Notes under the pieces: model-generated
Seen by the model: only the letters and a program-made list of their open reading frames with translations
Database searches by the model: none
What the model was told of the DNA's origin: nothing
In this document: positions 1 through 7,847 of the stretch, piece by piece
How positions within the stretch are numbered: the first letter of the stretch is position 1
How the letters are laid out: each line of letters begins with the position of its first letter
From: an uncultured Lachnospiraceae bacterium
Lineage (GTDB): Bacteria; Bacillota; Clostridia; Lachnospirales; Lachnospiraceae
Reading direction: 5' to 3'
Assembly (NCBI GenBank): GCA_910577165.1
Contig: CAJTLX010000023.1
Span: 1-45,548, forward strand
Length of the DNA: 45,548 nt
Made by a program: the position numbers and the translations under genes

Positions 1-26
1 AATTTCAAGATATAATAACTCTGGTT

Positions 27-746
27 TCACGTTGCTGTTTCACTGACCATCTGTTGCTTCTCCTCCTTCCTCTTTATTATAAATCCCAGCAAAAAACCTG
101 TACAAAACCCAAAAAGATGAAATAATAATGTATGTATCCCCAAAAAATTCGATAAAACAAAGTAATACAAAAAAAAGGAAAATCCCTTTTGTGCTTTGTA
201 TTCCTTCCATAAATCCCTTTTTCGCATCAACCAGTTAAAAAGCATTCCCAAATATGCAAAAATCGCTGGAGAAGCCCCACAGCTAAAACGATCCGGGTAG
301 AATCCTAAAATTGCAACTCCTGCAATAACCAGTCCCACATGATACACAAACATAAACCGTATGATCCCCATCTTCTTTTCAAGATACAGCCCAATATACC
401 ATAATCCAAGCACATTAGCTAATAAATGCCATATTGCCGTTTGCGTATATCCATAGGTAAACAGCCGGTACAACTGAAAATTTTCACAAACCGTTGTATA
501 TGACACTCCAAGAGAATCAACGATGTCACCGCCTCCGGATAATAAAATCCACAATAAATTATAATCTCTTGATAGAATTAAATTTACTATGAAAACAATG
601 CACATAATAACAATTGCTATCCAACTAAACTTATATGTTCTGAATATTATTTTCATTATATTTATCTCGCATATTTCTTTAATTTTGCATGAATTTCCTC
701 CACGTCCTGCTTGCTGACATTCTCTATTATTCTGAACTTCATCCAT
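27..746 (-). CDS. rhomboid family intramembrane serine protease
   Basis: This is a polytopic membrane protein of 239 residues with the rhomboid signature. Visible landmarks are the HLLANVLG segment with H107 and N111 (oxyanion region in the family), the GASP motif with the likely nucleophile S159, and HLFGFCTG carrying the likely partner H210. Rhomboids cleave transmembrane segments of other membrane proteins; the substrate here cannot be told. The start at 746 has an AGGAGG five bases upstream. An internal Met31 (656) begins nearer the first membrane segment but has only a weak ribosome binding site, so the first 30 hydrophilic residues may be real. It lies 66 bp downstream of the histidine kinase gene and probably shares its transcript. 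Confidence 0.85.
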   Translation of the reverse strand: MDEVQNNRECQQAGRGGNSCKIKEICEINIMKIIFRTYKFSWIAIVIMCIVFIVNLILSRDYNLLWILLSGGGDIVDSLGVSYTTVCENFQLYRLFTYGYTQTAIWHLLANVLGLWYIGLYLEKKMGIIRFMFVYHVGLVIAGVAILGFYPDRFSCGASPAIFAYLGMLFNWLMRKRDLWKEYKAQKGFSFFLYYFVLSNFLGIHTLLFHLFGFCTGFLLGFIIKRKEEKQQMVSETAT

Positions 747-812
747 GCTTTCCTCCTCAATTACGATTGTGTTTCTGTTTCCCTCGCATATAAACCGAAA
801 TAAAAATTTATC

Positions 813-1841
813 TTACCCCCCGCCTCCTAGTTCTTTCTTCGCTGCGAAGGTAAGCAAAACACTTGTTCCCACACCGCACTCCGACACGATCTCAAGCCCG
901 ATTCCAAGACTGTCCGCCAGCCTTCTGCACAGGTACAGTCCCATCCCCGTTGATCCGCCCTTCGCGCGACCATTGCTGCCCGTAAACCCACGGTCAAATA
1001 CGCGCGGCAGTTCATGAACCGGAATTCCAATGCCATTATCCCGCACGGTAAGCTGCACTAAACTGCCATCTGCTTCCTGCGCCATGCTTTCCGCTTCAAT
1101 CACCACTACCGGCTCGTCCCTGCGGTATCGCGCAGAATTCTGCAAAAGCTGCCCCAAAAGAAATACCGTCCATTTTCGATCCGTAAATACAATCTGCTCT
1201 AATTCTTTTGTTTCCACTCTGACACCACTTGCTATCAAAAACGTTTTATACTCTCCAAGGGTTTGTGCGACAAGCTCCCCAAGACTCTCCTCGCGGATCA
1301 AAAAATCTTTCTGTGTATTTTCTGCGCGCGCATAAAACAACACCCGCTCCACATGCGCCTCAATCTGTGCCAGCTCATATGAAAGTTTTCTTCGATTTTT
1401 TTCATCCACCCCTCGGCAGATCAGATTTGCCGCTGTGATCGGGGTTTTTACCTCATGTACAAAACTCTCCACATACTCCCGGTATTCTTTTTTAGAAGCC
1501 TCCGCATCGGAAACCGCAGAGATCATCGAGCGTCCCGCCCTGCGAAACAAGTCGAATAATTCGCGCTCATAAATAGTTTTTCCTGTCCGCACGCACTCAG
1601 CAAACAAATACTTTTTGTCAAGTCCCTCCATAATTTCTTCTAGCTCCCTAAAGCGGGAACGGTGCCAAAAAAAATTAACCACCTGCCCGCCGATAAACAT
1701 TAAAGACCAGATAATCCCCAATATTACTATAATTCCTGGCTGTGTTCCCGTCACCAGCAAAAGAAATGCCGTAGCTGCTGCAAAAATTATTTTTAGAAGC
1801 AATTTTGCAAAATGATCGGCAAAAAATTCGGACACTTTCAT
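813..1841 (-). CDS. BceS-like sensor histidine kinase
   Basis: The product is a 342-aa membrane kinase. Two closely spaced membrane segments (about residues 13-32 and 36-58) have almost no extracellular loop, the layout of intramembrane-sensing BceS-type kinases. The phospho-acceptor H-box FVHEVKTPI has His129, and the C-terminal ATPase domain shows LLQNSARY (N box), DNGIGIP (G1) and GSTGMGLYLCRRL (G2). I chose the start at 1841 because it has GGGGGA at good spacing and directly precedes the membrane segments; an upstream in-frame Met at 1937 would add 32 atypical residues. BceS kinases normally sit beside BceR and a BceAB transporter. Here the gene between it and the response regulator encodes an ABC-F protein and no BceAB is visible. 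Confidence 0.9.
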   Translation of the reverse strand: MKVSEFFADHFAKLLLKIIFAAATAFLLLVTGTQPGIIVILGIIWSLMFIGGQVVNFFWHRSRFRELEEIMEGLDKKYLFAECVRTGKTIYERELFDLFRRAGRSMISAVSDAEASKKEYREYVESFVHEVKTPITAANLICRGVDEKNRRKLSYELAQIEAHVERVLFYARAENTQKDFLIREESLGELVAQTLGEYKTFLIASGVRVETKELEQIVFTDRKWTVFLLGQLLQNSARYRRDEPVVVIEAESMAQEADGSLVQLTVRDNGIGIPVHELPRVFDRGFTGSNGRAKGGSTGMGLYLCRRLADSLGIGLEIVSECGVGTSVLLTFAAKKELGGGG

Positions 1842-1964
1842 CGCAGATCCCCCACAATATCCCCAATTTTTCAGATTATTCAACGACATTATCTTATCAC
1901 AAGCGCACACACTCGTCAACCAAATTTCGCCTAACATTCCAATACCAAAAATCAGGCAGCATCT

Positions 1965-3476
1965 CTATCTAACGAAAAACAGTCCCCCCTCCCTCAACTC
2001 ATAAACCTTATCGCAGGATTCTTCCAAATATTTCCTGTCGTGAGATACACTGATAATTGCCCCGCCAAATTCCTTTAATGCCGCGCGCACTACGGGGCTT
2101 GAGAGCGGACTGAAATTCCTTGTCGGCTCATCGAGTACCAGCACATTTGCCCTGCGTAACACCATATCAAGAAATAAGATCTTTGCCTTTTGTCCACCAC
2201 TTAAATTTTCGATCTTTCCCATCATTTCCCCGTGCGTAAATTTCATGCCCCCCATATAAGTTCTCGCCTTTGTCACTTCCTCCTTTGTATAATGTTTTGC
2301 CAGATATTCCACCGGCGTTTTTTCAAAATCAAGCACGGTTGAATAATCCTGCGGCATAAGCATCGCGCGGAGGTCACGGCGATCGTTTAATTCTTCCCAT
2401 ATATACTTTAATAATGTAGATTTGCCCACACCATTCTTTCCAATAATTCCAATATGCTCATTTCCCGCCACAAAAAGCCGCAAATTTCTCGCCAATACCC
2501 GCTCTCCGACCGATAAAATGTCCAGCGAAAAATCAAGCACGGTCTTGCCCGCTGGCAGATGGATGGAGGGGTCAAATTTTGCCAAGATCGCCTCCTCCTC
2601 CTGCGGGAAATCAAGAAAATTTTCCTTCTCCCGCTCAAAGCGTCTGCCCATCGAAAGCAGGGAATGCATTCTCCGTTTCAGTGCCGCCGCGCCGCTGGGA
2701 TTCTGCCTTGTGATCACTTCCTGCTCGTGATCCACACGGTTGTAGATCCTTCGCCATTTCTCCATCTGCTTATCATAATCTTCCCGCTGCTTTTTCGCCA
2801 CCTGCTCCTGATGAGAAAAATCATTCCTCCGGCGGGAGAGATACTCGCGGTACGAGCAGTGCGAAACCATAATCCGACATTTTGTCTTGCGGATAATCTG
2901 CTCCATATGCACAATCACATTTGCCGTGCGCTCAATCAAAGTTTCATCATGTGAAATATAGAGGATGGGCAACTTGCTCTCCGCAATAAAATTTTCCAGC
3001 CACTGCAACGTGTCAATATCCAGATCATTCGTCGGCTCGTCAAGCAGCAAAAGATCCGGCTCCTCCATCAAAAGCTTTGCGAGTTGCACCTTTACTTTCT
3101 CGCCGCCGGACAGCGTGCCAAGTGGCTGCTCCGATAAAATAAATTCCACGGCAAGACCAAGCTTTGCCAAAAGAGCGGTGTGCAGATAATATTCATAATT
3201 TCCAAAATATTCCAAAAGCGTGAGCTTGCAAATTTTCTCCTCCATCATCTGGGGCAAATACGCCATCTTCCCCTTTGCAATCACTTCCCCCGAAGAATTG
3301 CAGTATTCTTTGACCAGTTCTTTCTGGTAGATCCATTTTAAAAGCGTGGACTTCCCATTCCCCTCCTCCCCGATAATTACGGCTTTTTCCCCGCGGCTTA
3401 ACGAAAACGAAAAATTATCCACGATGCACCGATCATCTTTTTTCAAACTAATTGTAATATTTCTTAACTCCAACAT
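1965..3476 (-). CDS. ABC-F family ATPase (possible ribosome protection protein)
   Basis: The 503-aa protein has two ATPase domains and no membrane segment, which defines ABC-F. Domain 1 has Walker A at 36-44 (GEEGNGKST), LSGGE at 122 and Walker B LLLLDEPTND near 143-151. A charged linker follows at about 205-310. Domain 2 has Walker A at 346-354 (GKNGVGKST), LSGGQ at 425 and LDEPTRNFSP at 448-457. Members of this family bind the ribosomal E site and either assist translation or displace ribosome-targeting antibiotics. Its position between BceR-like and BceS-like genes and its long structured leader favour a resistance role, but the specific subfamily is not recognised. It lies about 120 bp upstream of the kinase gene. 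Confidence 0.88.
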   Translation of the reverse strand: MLELRNITISLKKDDRCIVDNFSFSLSRGEKAVIIGEEGNGKSTLLKWIYQKELVKEYCNSSGEVIAKGKMAYLPQMMEEKICKLTLLEYFGNYEYYLHTALLAKLGLAVEFILSEQPLGTLSGGEKVKVQLAKLLMEEPDLLLLDEPTNDLDIDTLQWLENFIAESKLPILYISHDETLIERTANVIVHMEQIIRKTKCRIMVSHCSYREYLSRRRNDFSHQEQVAKKQREDYDKQMEKWRRIYNRVDHEQEVITRQNPSGAAALKRRMHSLLSMGRRFEREKENFLDFPQEEEAILAKFDPSIHLPAGKTVLDFSLDILSVGERVLARNLRLFVAGNEHIGIIGKNGVGKSTLLKYIWEELNDRRDLRAMLMPQDYSTVLDFEKTPVEYLAKHYTKEEVTKARTYMGGMKFTHGEMMGKIENLSGGQKAKILFLDMVLRRANVLVLDEPTRNFSPLSSPVVRAALKEFGGAIISVSHDRKYLEESCDKVYELREGGLFFVR

Positions 3477-3488
3477 AGGCTACCTCCA

Positions 3489-3585
3489 AATCGAGTAGGG
3501 AGGATAAACCTTCCCCATTCGCTGTGACGGACGCGAGCAGCTTTAGCAGCATAATTCCTCTCTGCGTCTGTGTGCATAAAAATAG
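3489..3585 (-). repeat. multi-hairpin repeat, copy 1 (ABC-F leader)
   Basis: This is the first of two imperfect copies. On the plus strand both begin with AATCGAGTAG and end with GCATAAAAATAG or GCATAAAAAATAG. Copy 1 contains short dyads, for example GACGC with GCGTC and GGGAGG with CCTTCC. It lies directly upstream of the ABC-F start. The shared ends show common origin; function is unknown. Confidence 0.5.
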
Positions 3586-3628
3586 TTCCATTTTCGACAG
3601 CGAATCATAAGCATATCGAAAATGGAAC
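3585..3628 (-). other. 13-bp inverted repeat (hairpin) in ABC-F leader
   Basis: GTTCCATTTTCGA at 3585-3597 pairs perfectly with TCGAAAATGGAAC at 3616-3628 across an 18-nt loop. No T-run follows on the gene strand, so it is not a simple terminator. It could act in RNA folding of the ABC-F leader or be an operator. Confidence 0.5.
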
Positions 3629-3714
3629 CAATTATTGCACATACGGAGATACACAGCACAAAGAAAATATCTATTATTTATCGTAAAAGAATTCTCTGCT
3701 ATATAAAAACATCC

Positions 3715-3828
3715 AATCGAGTAGAGAAGATGTATCTTCTCTTATGTGCAAAGCACATAGTCTCGCCGCGCCCCGTGCACCACTTCAGTGGCATATTTCC
3801 TCTGCACGGGGCTGCGCATAAAAAATAG
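3715..3828 (-). repeat. multi-hairpin repeat, copy 2 (ABC-F leader)
   Basis: The second copy contains three perfect stem-loops read on the plus strand: AGAGAAGAT with ATCTTCTCT, TATGTGC with GCACATA, and CCCCGTGCA with TGCACGGGG, the last enclosing the hairpin CCACTTCAGTGG. Its ends match copy 1. Compensated stems suggest that it is folded RNA or a miniature mobile repeat rather than coding sequence. Confidence 0.55.
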
Positions 3829-3945
3829 GCGCACCAAATGATCAAACCGCAAAGGGCGGCAAGCAATCCAAATTCAAATAGCAAAACAATACCGTATATA
3901 AAAATATACGATAAACTTATTGATTCACTATCTTGTAAATTTGAA

Positions 3946-3960
3946 TTACTTGCGGATCAT
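3946..3960 (-). CDS. candidate 4-codon upstream ORF (MIRK) in ABC-F leader
   Basis: An ATG is preceded by AAAGGGG at seven-base spacing, better than many real genes here, and opens a four-codon frame (Met-Ile-Arg-Lys-stop) about 80 nt after the predicted transcription start. Leader ORFs that control resistance genes by ribosome stalling are well known for ABC-F and erm genes. Whether this one is translated is an inference; it may be chance. Confidence 0.25.
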   Translation of the reverse strand: MIRK

Positions 3961-4048
3961 CGCTGCACCCCTTTCTCTTTTTTTGGAATTACTATAAAAG
4001 TGATGTGTTCCCACTACTGAAAAAGCGGAAACATAAATAATATACTAT

Positions 4049-4077
4049 ATCATATCACATATAAGGGAAAACTACAA
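4049..4077 (-). promoter_or_regulatory. candidate promoter for the ABC-F transcript
   Basis: On the minus strand TTGTAG (4077-4072) and TATGAT (4054-4049) are separated by exactly 17 bp. Transcription would start near 4042, giving the ABC-F gene an untranslated leader of about 560 nt that covers both hairpin repeats. The space between this promoter and the response regulator stop (4180) shows nothing else. Confidence 0.45.
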
Positions 4078-4179
4078 GACACATTTCCTCCCTATCTGTC
4101 CGCCAAAGAGCGGTAAAACCAGCGTCAGGACTTCCTACAATTTTTCTCCATCCGTTTTCATTCACATCGCTGCATTTTT

Positions 4180-4860
4180 TTATGCTTCCCTGCACCCCAG
4201 CTGGTACCCCATCCCCCGACGTGTCCTGATGCAGTTCGGAGTTCCAATTCTTTCCAGTTTTCCACGCAACCTTGTGATATTGACGCTCAATGTATTGTCA
4301 TCAATATAAACCTGATTTTCCCATAAAGCCTCAATTAACTCCATGCGCGAGACAATTTCCCCCGCCCTGTCCATCAGGCACGCCAAAATTTGGACTTCAT
4401 TGCGGGTCAGCTCCTCCGTGTGGCTGCCAGCTGACACCGTTCCTTTTCGCAAGTTTAAGGTAAGCCCCGCTGCCCTTCTCGTATCCACATCCTTCTCCCC
4501 GTTTCCTCTGCGCAACACCACCCTGATATGCGCAAGCAAGAGCGGGATATGGTAGGGTTTTGTAATATAATCATCCCCGCCAAGGCTGAGCGCGGAAAGC
4601 TCATCCCCCACTGAATCCCGCCCGGTCACGAAAATAATCGGGATATCCGCCGCCCGGCGAAGTTGTGTGCAGAGCGTCAGCCCATCGCACCCCGGAAGCC
4701 CCATATCCAGAAGAATTAAATCGGGGGCGACCTGTTCCACCTGTTTTTTGACCTCCACAAAATCAACCACCACAACGGGCGCGTAGCCCTCATCCCTCAA
4801 CAGGGATGCCAACTCCTCCCGCACGGAAGGTTCATCCTCAATGATCATGATTTTTTGCAT
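4180..4860 (-). CDS. BceR-like OmpR-family response regulator
   Basis: The 226-aa protein has a receiver domain (about 1-115) with the acidic pair E8/D9, phospho-acceptor D52 in LILLDMGLPG, T79 and K101, and a C-terminal winged helix (about 128-224). The receiver spacing and the KPYHIPLLLAHI segment resemble BceR, which answers to intramembrane-sensing kinases. The start at 4860 follows AGGGGGAT. The likely partner is the BceS-like kinase at 813-1841, but about 2.3 kb including an ABC-F gene separates them, which is unusual for this family. Pairing is inferred from family type and shared orientation. Confidence 0.9.
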   Translation of the reverse strand: MQKIMIIEDEPSVREELASLLRDEGYAPVVVVDFVEVKKQVEQVAPDLILLDMGLPGCDGLTLCTQLRRAADIPIIFVTGRDSVGDELSALSLGGDDYITKPYHIPLLLAHIRVVLRRGNGEKDVDTRRAAGLTLNLRKGTVSAGSHTEELTRNEVQILACLMDRAGEIVSRMELIEALWENQVYIDDNTLSVNITRLRGKLERIGTPNCIRTRRGMGYQLGCREA

Positions 4861-4935
4861 GGCATATCCCCCTATAAAAAAACTTCTTTCCGCTTCTTAC
4901 GGTAAAACCATATTCATCAAGCCTCAAGCCGGATC

Positions 4936-4964
4936 ATAATAGGTGGTGACAGCCACACATCCAA
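4936..4964 (-). promoter_or_regulatory. candidate promoter of the response regulator gene
   Basis: On the minus strand TTGGAT (4964-4959) and TATTAT (4941-4936) are 17 bp apart. The spacer contains the dyad GTGG-CTGTCA-CCAC, a possible regulator site. The leader to the ATG at 4860 would be about 70 nt. Confidence 0.35.
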
Positions 4965-5190
4965 AGCGAGTGCAAATATTTGCTGGCATAAGGACATAAA
5001 ATAACCATATGAAAAAAAACTGTTCATCCTTCTACTATCACTGCCATCCATAATCTCACTTCCGGTTGTAAAGATTTTAATAATATGCCATCGATATATG
5101 GCATATCCAGCACTATTATTATAGCAAAATCCACAAAGAAGTCAAGCACCGTATGGGGAATTTGATAGAAAACAAAAATCAATATTTCTA

Positions 5191-5219
5191 TTGTAAATAC
5201 AATCTTTTTCCGGTATAAT
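5191..5219 (+). promoter_or_regulatory. sigma-A type promoter for a short plus-strand transcript
   Basis: TTGTAA (5191-5196) and TATAAT (5214-5219) are separated by exactly 17 bp and point to the right, away from the response regulator and towards the terminator at 5338-5382. No annotated gene on this strand follows. Confidence 0.5.
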
Positions 5220-5225
5220 TAAAAT

Positions 5226-5382
5226 GTATCAAAAGTAAATGAAAGAATTGTTTCCCAGGTCTTTGGCACTGGAAGAACATATGCGGAACTTAAAATTAAG
5301 AAAGAAGCATGAATAATTATAAGCAGACTGGAAAATTCGGACAGAATCCCACACTTTTTTGAAACTCTGTCCGGATTTTTTT
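5226..5382 (+). ncRNA. candidate small RNA or microprotein transcript (about 155 nt)
   Basis: The stretch lies between a good promoter and a terminator and matches no gene. It contains a 25-codon frame (ATG at 5239, stop before 5320) rich in Lys, Arg and Leu, but with no convincing ribosome binding site, so an RNA product or a remnant of a longer gene is equally possible. The 558-bp gap between the response regulator and the kinase-like gene holds only this unit and the regulator promoter. Confidence 0.3.
5338..5382. terminator. intrinsic terminator, probably bidirectional
   Basis: CGGACAGA (5338-5345) pairs with TCTGTCCG (5366-5373), followed on the plus strand by GA and seven T. On the minus strand the stem is followed by AATTTTCC, a weaker tail that could end the cytidylate-kinase-like operon at 5419. 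Confidence 0.7.
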
Positions 5383-5418
5383 CTGTGCACAGTCGGGCGA
5401 TCTTTCAATCGAATTTTC

Positions 5419-6021
5419 TCACTCCACCAGCGCGCAGAGCATCCTCACACATACCTCTTCCCCAAGCTTCCCGCTGTCAAGCACCAGATCATAATTTTTA
5501 AAATCATCCCATTTTTTCACCGTGTTCGCGTAATAATAATTCGCCCGCTTCCTGTCAAATTTCTTCCGGACAGTCCCGACTTTCCCCGCGTCAATCCCGT
5601 ATTCCTCCACAATGCGCCACCGTCTTGCCTCCTCGTCGCTGCACCGGATAAATACCCTTATCACGCCCTCTTCTTCCTTTAGTGCCTCCGCTGCGCAATG
5701 CCCCAAAAATACCGCTGAACCTTTTGCGGCAAGCTGTTTTATTACCGCTTGTTCCTTTACGTAAATATGCCCGTCATTGGTCAGCATATCCCCCCTGCCC
5801 GCAGCGGTCTGTGCTAACATATAGACCGAATACAGAAAACTATTCGTCACCGTTTCTTCATATTGCTCAATCTGCTCCACGGAAATGTTCTGCTCCCGCG
5901 ATACCTCCTCAAGGATCTCCCTCCCGTAACAGGCAATCCCCGTCCGCTCTGCAAACATTCTTGCAATCTTTGTTCCGCCGCTGCCATACTCCCTCTCAAT
6001 TGCGATATATCTGCACTTCAT
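5419..6021 (-). CDS. cytidylate kinase-like family protein
   Basis: This 200-aa P-loop protein starts MKCRYIAIEREYGSGGTKIA, the variant phosphate-binding loop of the cytidylate-kinase-like family that is common in Firmicutes; the substrate is not established. Later basic residues (RRWRIVEEYG, KKFDRKRANYY) resemble the lid region of nucleoside monophosphate kinases. I chose the start at 6021 because GGAGGG precedes it by about seven bases; an earlier ATG at 6039 overlaps the stop of the ABC gene as ATGA, so the two are translationally close. It is the last gene of the MarR-ABC-ABC operon, and nothing links its function to transport. Confidence 0.85.
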   Translation of the reverse strand: MKCRYIAIEREYGSGGTKIARMFAERTGIACYGREILEEVSREQNISVEQIEQYEETVTNSFLYSVYMLAQTAAGRGDMLTNDGHIYVKEQAVIKQLAAKGSAVFLGHCAAEALKEEEGVIRVFIRCSDEEARRWRIVEEYGIDAGKVGTVRKKFDRKRANYYYANTVKKWDDFKNYDLVLDSGKLGEEVCVRMLCALVE

Positions 6022-6035
6022 CTCTATCCCTCCTC

Positions 6036-7847
6036 TCATCCTGCGGTCTCAAACTGGCTATTATAAAGCTCCGCATAAAAACCACCCCGGTCAAGCAGTG
6101 CTTCGTGCGTGCCACTCTCGATAATATCCCCATCCTTTAGCACAAGGATCAAATTTGCATTTTTGATTGTGGACAGCCGATGTGCAATCACAAAGGATGT
6201 GCGGTTTTCCATCAACTGATCCATCGCCGTTTGGATCTGCTGGTCCAAAATCAGCATCGGCTTATTGGCAATCATGGCGCGCGCGATCGTAAGCTGCTGT
6301 TTCTGCCCCTGAGAGAGATTGACCTGGTCGTTTAACACCGTATCATACCCCTGCGGCAGCGTGCGGATAAAATGGTCAAGCCCCACTGCCCTACAGGCTT
6401 CCTTTATCTTCTCCTCATCCACATCCTCATTGTTGTAGACAAGGTTCTCCCTCACGCTTCCCTCAAACAGCCAGGTATCCTGCAATACCATACAAAACAG
6501 CGAATGTACCGCCTCGCGCGTCATCAAATTCGTTGGTGTGCCGTCAATCCGGATTTTCCCGCCCTGTATTTCATGGAAACGCATCAAGAGGTTTACCAGC
6601 GTTGTCTTCCCCGCACCCGTAGGCCCTACAATGGCAATTTTCTGCCCTGCCTTTGCCTTTGCAGAAAAATCATAGATCACGGTCGCATCCGAATCCTCGT
6701 AGCCAAAACGAACATGTTCAAATTCAACATTGCCCTCCACATGGTCAAGCACACTGATTTTTCCTTCTTCCGCCTCCATCTCCTCCGCTTCCAGAAATTC
6801 GAACACACGTTCTCCTGCTGCCCCGGCGGACTGCAGTGACTGCACCGCCTGCGCAATCTGTGACAACGGCTGTGTAAAATAGCGGACATACATCATAAAT
6901 GCTACAATCACGCCAAAACTAATTTTTCCACTAAGTGCCATCGCACCTCCCACAACACAGACCGCAACATAGCCGAGATTTCCAATAAAACCCATAATTG
7001 GCATCATCAGCCCTGACAGACACTGTGCCTTAAAACCGCTTTCACAAAGATTATTATTCATGCGGTCAAAGACCCTCTGTGCCTCATCCTCGCCATTGTA
7101 GGCCTTCACCACCGTATGCCCGGAATAAATTTCCTCAATATGTCCGTTGATCTCGCCGAGATGCTTTTGTTGACGCGTAAAATACTTCTGGCTCTTGCCC
7201 ATAATCGAAAACATCAGCACAAACCCAAGAAAACTTGCCAGAGCAGCGGTCAGGGTCATCCAGCCATTGGTTTTTAACATCATCACCAGACTGCCGACAA
7301 ACAAAATCACGGCGGAAACCATATTGCCAATGCTGTGGTTTAAGGACTGTCCGATCGTATCCACATCATTTGTCACACGGGAGAGTACATCCCCGGTTGT
7401 TGTGCGGTTATAAAACCACATTGGCAGACGATTAATCTTCTTTGAGATATCCGAGCGCATTGCCTTAGAAACACGCTGTGTCACCGTGGACATAATCCAT
7501 CCCTGGATGGCGGATAACAGATAGCTGAGCAGATAAAATGAAATCAGCGTCAGACCAATCGCAAGCACCCGCTCCATATCGATCGAGGTGGATGGCGGCG
7601 TGATACCCTCCGCAATAGTATCTGTTAGTTCCGAGAGTTTATCCGGTCCGATCAGTGTAAGTACCGTTCCAATGGCGGAACATACGATTGCGATCACAAA
7701 AAACGCAAAATATTTCCGGCAATAGCCGAGGAGTTTTTTCCATATGCCAACAAAATCCTTTGCCTTCTCCCCGCCGGGATGCCGCCCGTGAGATCCGCCC
7801 GGCATCCCGGTGCGCCTCCCAGAATTTTGATATTCTTTTTCTCCCAT
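6036..7847 (-). CDS. ABC exporter half-transporter with Walker B/D-loop deletion
   Basis: The 603-aa protein has an N-terminal six-helix ABC exporter domain (about 40-340) and a C-terminal ATPase domain: Walker A GPTGAGKTT at 408-416, Q-loop LQDTW near 455, signature LSQGQ at 511-515 and H-loop H556 in VIAHRLST. The Walker B strand reads MLILD at 531-535 and continues directly with QQIQTAMDQL. In family members, including the paralogue at 41343-43259, about eleven residues starting EATSS follow that Asp, supplying the catalytic Glu and the D-loop. They are missing here without a frame change (junction at 6242/6243). The start overlaps the upstream stop as TAATG. Activity of this half is doubtful. 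Confidence 0.92.
   Translation of the reverse strand: MGEKEYQNSGRRTGMPGGSHGRHPGGEKAKDFVGIWKKLLGYCRKYFAFFVIAIVCSAIGTVLTLIGPDKLSELTDTIAEGITPPSTSIDMERVLAIGLTLISFYLLSYLLSAIQGWIMSTVTQRVSKAMRSDISKKINRLPMWFYNRTTTGDVLSRVTNDVDTIGQSLNHSIGNMVSAVILFVGSLVMMLKTNGWMTLTAALASFLGFVLMFSIMGKSQKYFTRQQKHLGEINGHIEEIYSGHTVVKAYNGEDEAQRVFDRMNNNLCESGFKAQCLSGLMMPIMGFIGNLGYVAVCVVGGAMALSGKISFGVIVAFMMYVRYFTQPLSQIAQAVQSLQSAGAAGERVFEFLEAEEMEAEEGKISVLDHVEGNVEFEHVRFGYEDSDATVIYDFSAKAKAGQKIAIVGPTGAGKTTLVNLLMRFHEIQGGKIRIDGTPTNLMTREAVHSLFCMVLQDTWLFEGSVRENLVYNNEDVDEEKIKEACRAVGLDHFIRTLPQGYDTVLNDQVNLSQGQKQQLTIARAMIANKPMLILDQQIQTAMDQLMENRTSFVIAHRLSTIKNANLILVLKDGDIIESGTHEALLDRGGFYAELYNSQFETAG

Noticed and set aside
745..1438. Plus-strand open frames opposite the histidine kinase
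   Set aside because: They are antisense to a clear kinase gene, have Ser/Pro-rich low-complexity products and lack ribosome binding sites.
3699..3884. Minus-strand frame for a 61-aa hydrophobic peptide in the ABC-F leader
   Set aside because: It crosses the hairpin repeat, has no plausible start with a ribosome binding site, and its hydrophobic stretch may be chance or a decayed membrane gene.
5239..5316. 25-codon frame in the candidate small RNA
   Set aside because: No ribosome binding site precedes the ATG; kept only as a remark in the ncRNA entry.
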